Of a DNA stretch of 64,000 bases, positions 57,993 to 64,000 are shown in pieces. Origin of the DNA: Onishia taeanensis (GTDB lineage: Bacteria > Pseudomonadota > Gammaproteobacteria > Pseudomonadales > Halomonadaceae). Position numbers and translations under genes: made by a program. Location of the stretch: contig NZ_FNCI01000014.1 in NCBI RefSeq assembly GCF_900100755.1, positions 37,746 through 101,745 of the forward strand. The letters run 5' to 3'. Position 1 is the first letter of the stretch; each line of letters opens with the position of its first letter. The notes below the pieces were generated by a model. It was not told the origin of the DNA and made no database searches. It saw only the letters and a program-made list of their open reading frames with translations.

Positions 57993-60547
57993 TGACCGAG
58001 CGTGGCGCTCCTCGCCTGGTTCCTCATTTGGCCATGGCGCGCACCGCGCTGGTCACGCTGCTCTCTCACTACCGCCGGCATCCTGGGCAACTGGCCATGC
58101 TGCTGGTCGGCCTGTGGGTCGCCAGCGCCCTATGGAGCGGCGTGCAGGCGATCAACGCCTCGGCCCGCGACAGCTACGCCCGCGCCGAGGCGCTGCTCTC
58201 GCCCAGCCTCGAACGGCGTGACGGTGCGCCTCTTAGCTATGCCGATTTCACCACCCTGCGCCGCGCCGGCCTGGCGGTATCGCCGCTGGTCGAAGGCACC
58301 ATCGAGCTTAACGACGGCCAGCGTCTGAACGTGCTGGGCATCGAGCCGCTAAGCCTGCCGGCAGGCGGCATCGGTGAGGATCGCAGCGCCGGCAATGACG
58401 GTGAGGATGGCGCTAATCCTCTCGGCCTGCTGCAACCGCCAGGCCAGACTCGCCTCGCCCCTGAGACCCTGGCCACGCTCAATGCGTCCCCGGGTGAGCG
58501 CCTTGTCGGCGCAGGCGGCGAACGTCTGCCACCGCTGGTCATAGACGCCCAGTTACCGCCGGGCACGCTGATGATGGACATCACCCGCGCCGCCGACCTG
58601 CTCGAGCGTGGCCCCCGCATCGATACCCTGCTGTTGGCAGCGGGCTCCCAGACAGCGCTGCCCGCTGCCTACCGACCAACACCCGCCGCCCAGGGGCTGT
58701 CGCCCGGCCAGCTCACCGAGAGCTTTCATCTCAACCTGACCGCCATGGGCCTGCTGGCGCTGGTGGTGGGGCTGTTGATCGTGCATGCCGCCCTGGGCCT
58801 TGCCCTGGAGCAGCGCCTGGGGCTGCTGCGTACCCTGCGTGCGCTGGGGGTGCCGGGGCGGACCCTGGTCGGCCTGCTGGCTATCGAGCTCGTCTTGCTG
58901 GGGCTGGCCGGCACCCTGCCCGGCATTCTTGCCGGGCTGTGGCTGGCAAGCGTGCTGTTGCCGGACGTCGCGGCAAGCCTAGAGGCGCTCTTCTCGGCGT
59001 CGGTCGGGGCCAGTCTGTCGCTGCCCTGGCATTTCTGGGCCGGTAGCCTTGCCATCACCCTGGGCGGCTTGGCCACCGCCGGCCTCGGCATGCTGTGGCG
59101 CACGGCGCGGTTGGATATTCTCGCCCTCGGTCACGCCCAGCCTTCCCGCGCGGACGGTCGCCGCCGGTACCGGCGCCAGGCGGGGCTCGCCGCCCTGACC
59201 TGGCTTGCTGCGCTCGGGCTGTGGCTATGGCCGACGCCCGCCGGCACGCCCAGCTTGATCGCCGGCTTCGCCATGGTCGCGCTGGCACTGGCCGGCAGCG
59301 CGTTGGGCCTATCGGTGCTGCTGGGTGCGGTCCTGGAAGGCTTAAAACGCGGCCTGCCTGGCAACTCGCCGCGCACCGCCCTGATCCGCTGGGCGCTGGC
59401 CGACCTGCAACTGCAACTGCCCCGGTTGCAGCTTGCGATGATGGCGCTGCTGCTGGCGCTTGCCACCAATCTCGGTGTGGCCGGTATGGTGGGTGGCTTT
59501 CGCCTGACCTTCCTCGACTGGCTCGACCAGCGCCTGGTCGCCGACCTTTACCTGCGCCCGCCGCCGGCGGCCTATGACAGCTGGCGCGACTGGCTCGAAA
59601 CCCGGCCCGAGATCGCCACCCTGCTCGAACGCCGCGAGACCGATACCCGCCTGATCCGCGCAGAGGGCGAGCGCCCGGTGGCCCTGCAGGGCATCAGCCC
59701 CGACCCGGCGCTGACCGCAAGCTGGCCGCTGCTGGCGACCCTGAATGCTGACCGAGCGGCGGCCTGGCAGTCGCTGCGCGAAGGGGCGGCGCTGATCAAC
59801 GAGCAGCTGGCGATTGCCACCGGCCTGGCCCCGGGGGATATGCTGACGCTTGCAAGCCCCACCGGCCCTTTCACCACGCAGGTGGCTGGCATTTACCCGG
59901 ACTACGGCAATCCTCGCGGCGAGGTGACCCTGACGGTGGAGCGGCTGAGCCAACGCTTCGCGGCCAAGCCGGGCTCAATGGGGCTGGTGCTCACGCCAGG
60001 GCTGGCGGCGGCCGATGAAGCCGCCCTGCGCCAGAGGCTAACCCGACCGCTGCCGGAAGCGGGCGAGGCGCCGGCACCGTCGCTGATCGACCAGCGCAGC
60101 CTGCATCGTCAGGCCCGCCAGGTCTTCGAGCGTACCTTCGCCGTGACCCGCGCGCTGACGGGGCTGACGCTTGGCGTCGCCGCGCTGGCGCTGTTCACCG
60201 GCCTGCTGGCCCAGGCCCGCGAGCGCCGTGCCCGGCTGGCGCCGCTATGGGCGCTGGGCCTTGGCCGCACCACCCTGCTCGGAGTGACACTGGCTCAGCT
60301 CGGTGGCCTGGCACTGGCCACGGCGCTGTTGGCGCTGCCGCTGGGGGTCGCGTTGAACTGGGCCCTGGTCGCCGAGATCAATGTTGCCGCCTTCGGCTGG
60401 CGGCTGCCGCTGCACGTCTTCCCCGCCGCCTGGGTGCAGGCGCTAGGGCTCGCCGTACTGGTGGCCCTGCTGGCCGCCGCGCTGCCGGCCTGGCGGCTAT
60501 GGCGCGCGCCGCCCCGCCAGCTGCTCGAGGAGTTCTCCGCCTCATGA
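57992..60547 (+). CDS. Large FtsX-type ABC permease
   Basis: 851-residue membrane protein with an N-terminal helix and two FtsX-type four-helix units (about 245-480 and 700-850), separated by large extracytoplasmic regions. It corresponds to AttF plus AttG as one polypeptide, as in YbbP-like permeases. Coupled to the ATPase upstream and the AttH-like gene downstream (ATGA). Probably moves or extracts a lipid or envelope compound; substrate unknown. Confidence 0.88.
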
Positions 60548-61857
60548 ACCGTCGCTCGACGATACGTCGTCTTTTTACCCGCCTTCCACGCTGGAAGCGC
60601 ATGCTGCTGGCGGGACTTATGCTGGCACTCGTGCTGGGGCTTGCACTGGGGCTGGTACCTAGCCTCGCGCTGCTGACGGGGCCGACAGGCGACTCGACGC
60701 CACCTACGGCCCAGGCGCCGAGCGGCGGCTTCGCGGGCCTTGGCCGCGCGGCCGATGGTTTCACGCAGGCAAGGCCCGGTCAGGCGCTGCGCTTTCCCGA
60801 GGATCACGGCGCCCACCCCGGCTTTCGTACCGAATGGTGGTACCTCACCGCCAACCTTCACGATGAGCAGGGCCGGCCGCTGGGCGTGCAGTGGACGCTG
60901 TTCCGCCAGGCGCTGGCGCCGCCGGCCGCTCAGCAGGACGCTAAGGATGCAGTAGGCACGACCAACCCCTGGGCCTCGAATCAGCTCTGGATGGCCCACG
61001 CCGCCGTCTCCCGGGACGAGGCGCATGTGGTCGCCGAGCGCCTGTCACGGGGCAGCCCGAAGGGCCTTGCCGGCCCGGCAGGGGTGCGCGCGATGCCCTT
61101 CGCCGCCTGGATCGACGACTGGCAGCTAACCGGGGCTCTCTCAGAAACGCTCTCAAAAGCTCTACCAAACACTCTCGCAAGCCCCCTCTCAAGTTCGACC
61201 GATGCCCTGAGCCAGCTGAGCGTTAGCGCCACCCTGGATGAGACCACCCGCTACCGGCTGACGCTGACCGCCGAGGGGCCGCTCGTCGCTCATGGCGAGG
61301 CCGGCTTCAGCCAGAAGGCCGCCGACGGCCAGGGTTCCTTCTATTACAGCCAGCCCTTCTATCGGGCCGAGGGTGAGGTAACCCTCAACGGTGAGACCCA
61401 TCGCGTCAGCGGCCGGGCATGGCTCGACCGGGAATGGAGCAGCCAACTGCTAAGCGAGGCTCAACAGGGCTGGGACTGGCTGTCGCTGCACCTTGCCGAT
61501 GGCACCAAGCTGATGGCCTTTCGCCTGCGCGGCGGCGCGGCAGGTGGAGGAGAAACGCAAGGCGATACCGGTGACTATCTGTCCGGCAGCCTGATCAGCG
61601 CCGATGGCACCCTCACCCCCCTCGGCCCCACCGAGCTCTCGCTGACGCCAATCGCCGAGCGCTCGGTGGCCGGCCGGCGTCTCCCCACCCGCTGGCGACT
61701 CGAAGTGCCCGGCCAGGGGCTCGACCTGACAATCTCCGCACGCCACCCTAACCGCTGGATGACCACGCAAGTGCCCTACTGGGAGGGCGCGGTGACGGTT
61801 GAGGGCTCCGACGGCCGGCCGCGGGGGGAGGGTTATCTAGAAATGACCGGCTACTAG
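60544..61857 (+). CDS. AttH/CrtC-like exported protein
   Basis: 437-residue lipocalin-fold protein of the AttH / carotenoid 1,2-hydratase-like family. N-terminal membrane anchor (residues 19-42), then FRTEWWYLTANLHDE, WLDREWSSQL, WDWLSLHLADG and the closing GEGYLEMTGY, all family marks. Members lie with FtsX-type ABC genes and are thought to act on or carry hydrophobic molecules. A low-complexity Ser/Leu stretch (about 198-217) looks like an insertion. Confidence 0.88.
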   Translation: MNRRSTIRRLFTRLPRWKRMLLAGLMLALVLGLALGLVPSLALLTGPTGDSTPPTAQAPSGGFAGLGRAADGFTQARPGQALRFPEDHGAHPGFRTEWWYLTANLHDEQGRPLGVQWTLFRQALAPPAAQQDAKDAVGTTNPWASNQLWMAHAAVSRDEAHVVAERLSRGSPKGLAGPAGVRAMPFAAWIDDWQLTGALSETLSKALPNTLASPLSSSTDALSQLSVSATLDETTRYRLTLTAEGPLVAHGEAGFSQKAADGQGSFYYSQPFYRAEGEVTLNGETHRVSGRAWLDREWSSQLLSEAQQGWDWLSLHLADGTKLMAFRLRGGAAGGGETQGDTGDYLSGSLISADGTLTPLGPTELSLTPIAERSVAGRRLPTRWRLEVPGQGLDLTISARHPNRWMTTQVPYWEGAVTVEGSDGRPRGEGYLEMTGY

Positions 61858-62078
61858 GCGCTCAGACTCGAGCGCCCCCGAGCCGTCAGCCTTGGGCCAG
61901 CCAGCAGGGGATCAATCGAGGACAAAACTTGTACAGATTTGACGGTCGTGGCGCGCGATAGGCGCTCTGGTAATCATCAGCAGGCGTTAATGTTGGCATC
62001 ACAGGCTCACATCGCATTGGACACCTAGCCAATAAGCTCTACATTAATTGTACGATCTTTCTATTGGAGCCTACCGTC

Positions 62079-62441
62079 ATGACGGCCGACGACACCTACA
62101 CCGACGACTATCCCGTGCCCGAGACGCAGTTCACTATCACCAGCCTCTCCCACGCCCTGCAACAGGGCATGTCACCGATTGTCGAGGTCAAATCCATGGA
62201 TGGCATCTATTCGGTGCGCTTCCATCATGCTAACGGGATATCGAGTCTGGTCGACGAGTCAGGCAGCGTCTGCACCTTCAAGGGCACAGGTGCAATCCGC
62301 GACCTGATGGGCTCGCTGGGCCTGACCCATGGGGTGCTGACCTGGGCCGACCAGTGCGGTGACGAGATGATCGGCGTGCCCAGCCAACCGATCACCGCCG
62401 AGGAAATGCTGACCTACGGTACCCGCATCGCCTTTCGCTAG
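62079..62441 (+). CDS. Hypothetical protein, 120 residues (possibly DUF6482)
   Basis: Soluble acidic protein starting MTADDTYTDDYPVPE, with IVEVKSMDGIYSVRFHHANG and a C-terminal EEMLTYGTRIAFR. This recalls the small DUF6482 proteins of Halomonas and Pseudomonas, but I am not sure. TGGAG lies nine bases ahead of ATG 62079. Single gene; 61858-62078 holds only its promoter region. Confidence 0.6.
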   Translation: MTADDTYTDDYPVPETQFTITSLSHALQQGMSPIVEVKSMDGIYSVRFHHANGISSLVDESGSVCTFKGTGAIRDLMGSLGLTHGVLTWADQCGDEMIGVPSQPITAEEMLTYGTRIAFR

Positions 62442-62556
62442 GCGCGGTGACCTTCGCTACACAACGAATCAGGCCTGAAAAACAGGTCCCTGCTTGACCG
62501 CCCTGCGAGCTTCGCCTTTGTGAACAAGCCCTGACGAATAAGCACTGATACACAAA

Positions 62557-62580
62557 AAAGACCGCCCGAAGGCGGTCTTT
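62557..62580 (-). terminator. Terminator of the betaine-type binding protein
   Basis: GACCGCC / GGCGGTC stem. On the minus strand the loop is UUCG and a T6 run follows. May also serve the plus-strand gene. Confidence 0.85.
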
Positions 62581-62620
62581 GTCGTTGCGCGTCTGCCCTT
62601 GGATCAGGGCAAGCGAGCGA

Positions 62621-63589
62621 TCAGGACTCGAAGTCGAAGGCTTGCTGCAGGGCAGGCCAGGCCGGCTTGCCGTCGATGGTGGTCACGCCATCGACAAAGG
62701 CTTCGATGCGGTCAGGATGCTGGTTGATCCATTCGACCGCGACCTCGTCCGGGTCACGCTCTTCAAAGCTGAACTCGTAGATCATCGCGCTCTGATCGTC
62801 GGCGCTGAAGGTCATCTGATCGAGCAGGCGGGTCGCATTGGGGTGCGACTCGGAGTAGGGCTTGTTGAGCAGCGTGCGCACATCGCTGCCGCCGCCGTCC
62901 GGCCCCCACATGTCCTCGGTGTCTTCGAGATAGACCACATCGTATTCGATGTTCATCCAGTGCGGCGTCCAGCCGGCGAAGACGATCCACTCATCGTTGT
63001 TGATGGCGTTCTTGACGGCACTGAGCATGCCCGGCGTAGACGTTTCCACCGGCTCCCAGTCACCCAGACCATAGGTATCGTTATCGATGGCCTCATTGAG
63101 GGTGTCGCTCATGCCGGAGCCGACTTCGATGGAGAAGATTTCACGACCGAACTTGTCGGCAAACTCCGGCTTGTCCAGGTCACCGACCTGCTTCACACCG
63201 GCCTCGGCTACGTAGCGCGGCACGGCGAAGCCGATCAGGGCGCCATCGACGTTGTTGCCCAGGTCGACCAGGGTGTCCTTTTCCATCGAGGCGTCATACA
63301 TCGGCTGCTGAGCGGGCAGCCAAGCCGCCATGAAGGCGTCGACTTCATTCAGGTTCAGTGCCTCGTAGGCAATCGTCGCGCCAATTTCCTGCTGGCTGGG
63401 CTCATAGCCAAGTGCCTCCAGCAGCTCGGCGGCGAGCTGGGTCTTGACCGTGACGCCCGGCCAGGACGGCGTGGCGAAACGGATCTCGGCAGTTTCATCG
63501 GCGGAGGCAATAGCCGGCAGGAGGGCCAGGGGAGTGGCGACGAGGCCGCTGGCGAGGATGCGAATAATAGGACGGTTGGGATTGTTCAA
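62621..63589 (-). CDS. proX: Glycine betaine/proline-type ABC substrate-binding protein
   Basis: Periplasmic receptor for a compatible solute such as glycine betaine, important in a halophile. 322 residues with signal peptide (ILASGLVATPLALLPAIASA) and the OpuAC fold: EIRFATPSWPGVTVKT, FMAAWLPAQQPMY, WIVFAGWTPHWMN, with Trp-rich binding residues. I choose TTG 63589, since AAGGA lies nine bases ahead; the open frame goes on to TTG 63634 without a ribosome site. No permease or ATPase gene is adjacent, and an IS3 element lies about 90 bases upstream. Confidence 0.85.
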   Translation of the reverse strand: MNNPNRPIIRILASGLVATPLALLPAIASADETAEIRFATPSWPGVTVKTQLAAELLEALGYEPSQQEIGATIAYEALNLNEVDAFMAAWLPAQQPMYDASMEKDTLVDLGNNVDGALIGFAVPRYVAEAGVKQVGDLDKPEFADKFGREIFSIEVGSGMSDTLNEAIDNDTYGLGDWEPVETSTPGMLSAVKNAINNDEWIVFAGWTPHWMNIEYDVVYLEDTEDMWGPDGGGSDVRTLLNKPYSESHPNATRLLDQMTFSADDQSAMIYEFSFEERDPDEVAVEWINQHPDRIEAFVDGVTTIDGKPAWPALQQAFDFES

Positions 63590-63680
63590 GGGATGAATCC
63601 TTGGCAGATCATGCCATGAATGGGTTCGGCGCAACGCTACTCCTATCTACCGTTGGGCGCAAAAACGCCCCGCCTAAGTT

Positions 63681-64000
63681 TGAACTGACCCCCAGTAGTT
63701 GGACGGTTAGTCACCTCAACCGGCGGCCATGGCCTGAGTCCTGTATTCCACGGGGCTCAGACCTTTTAGTTTCATCTTGATGCGCTCGTGATTGTAGTAA
63801 TGGATGTACCGGTCGAGGCCTTGCTGCAACTGCTCAACGTTGTCGAACTGAGTTAGGTGGAAGTACTCGGCTTTCAGAGTGCCGAAAAAACTTTCCATGG
63901 CAGCATTGTCCAGGCAATTCCCTTTCCGCGACATACTGCGCAGTATTCGCTTATCCACCACTAGGCGGCGATAGCTGGGATGTCGATAATGCCAGCCCTG
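63681..64000 (-). mobile_element. IS3-family insertion sequence, right end (cut by window)
   Basis: The element end appears to begin at TGAACTGACCCCC (63681), close to the end sequences of the IS150 group, 35 bases beyond the transposase stop. The other end lies outside the window. Confidence 0.75.
63716..64000 (-). CDS. IS3-family transposase OrfB, C-terminal part
   Basis: DDE transposase/integrase fragment, open to the window edge. It reads GWHYRHPSYRRLV, then SMSRKGNCLDNAAMESFFGTLK with the catalytic glutamate, then YIHYYNHERIKMKLKGLSPVEYR, the IS150-group ending. The frame is intact in the visible 94 residues, so the copy may be active. Confidence 0.92.
   Translation of the reverse strand, partial: QGWHYRHPSYRRLVVDKRILRSMSRKGNCLDNAAMESFFGTLKAEYFHLTQFDNVEQLQQGLDRYIHYYNHERIKMKLKGLSPVEYRTQAMAAG

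Noticed and set aside
62579..63619. 346-codon forward frame opposite proX
   Set aside because: Shadow frame starting inside a terminator; the proX reading has signal peptide and family motifs.

Overview
The window is a high-GC (by eye mid-60s %) gammaproteobacterial chromosome segment, most likely from Halomonas or a close halophilic relative (Halomonadaceae). The gene set supports this: the tkt-epd-pgk-fba glycolytic cluster, glnA-DUF4124-ntrB-ntrC, typA, a glycine-betaine type binding protein, several TRAP transporters for organic acids, and an L-gulonate/hexonate cluster of the kind known from Chromohalobacter. No rRNA, tRNA or CRISPR was seen. The left edge cuts transketolase and the right edge cuts an IS3-family transposase.

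Layout. 1-8 kb: tkt (3' end), a PAS-GGDEF protein, a class I aldolase (reverse strand), an LrgA/LrgB pair, then epd-pgk-class II aldolase. 8-14 kb: small envelope protein, histidine phosphatase, an XRE regulator divergent from an AGCS amino-acid/Na+ symporter, then aspA-ansA. 14-18.6 kb: a PtxS-type LacI repressor and kguE-kguK-kguD (2-ketogluconate use), without the usual kguT transporter. 18.7-25 kb: a membrane GGDEF protein, a second LacI repressor, a TRAP transporter and a YieH-like phosphatase. 25-34 kb (reverse): GntR-manD-zinc dehydrogenase-TRAP-uxuB-uxuA, a probable L-gulonate/mannonate operon, followed by a second YieH-like phosphatase. 35-41 kb: yciH, sirtuin, NERD protein, RNase T2, ATP-grasp protein, dGTPase. 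41-46 kb (reverse): a decayed copy of the ntrC 3' end, ntrC, ntrB, a DUF4124 protein and glnA, with recognisable sigma-54 and NtrC sites. 46.8-54 kb: glycosyltransferase-like gene, typA, a small hypothetical, a dienelactone hydrolase, a DAACS symporter, a MITE-like repeat, a Fur-box small gene, glpQ. 54-62 kb: zinc uptake operon (small leader ORF, znuC, znuB, znuA) and an AttE/F/H-like ABC export operon. 62-64 kb: small hypothetical, betaine-type binding protein, IS3 end.

How it fits together. The middle of the window is a hexonate block: 2-ketogluconate and L-gulonate/mannonate routes feed ketogluconate-phosphate or KDG metabolism, served by two TRAP systems and three separate repressors, and bracketed by two related phosphatases of the 6-phosphogluconate-phosphatase type. 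The nitrogen block is a classic NtrBC-glnA regulon.

The features most worth a second look are: a 186-bp MITE-like element and its internally deleted derivative 40 kb away; a frameshifted duplicate of the ntrC DNA-binding end next to the intact gene; LacI-type operators lying just inside reading frames; a 46-codon membrane leader ORF coupled by TAATG to znuC; a Fur-box-controlled 82-residue protein; and several short tandem repeats in gene leaders. I did not find a clearly new multi-gene defence or biosynthetic system.
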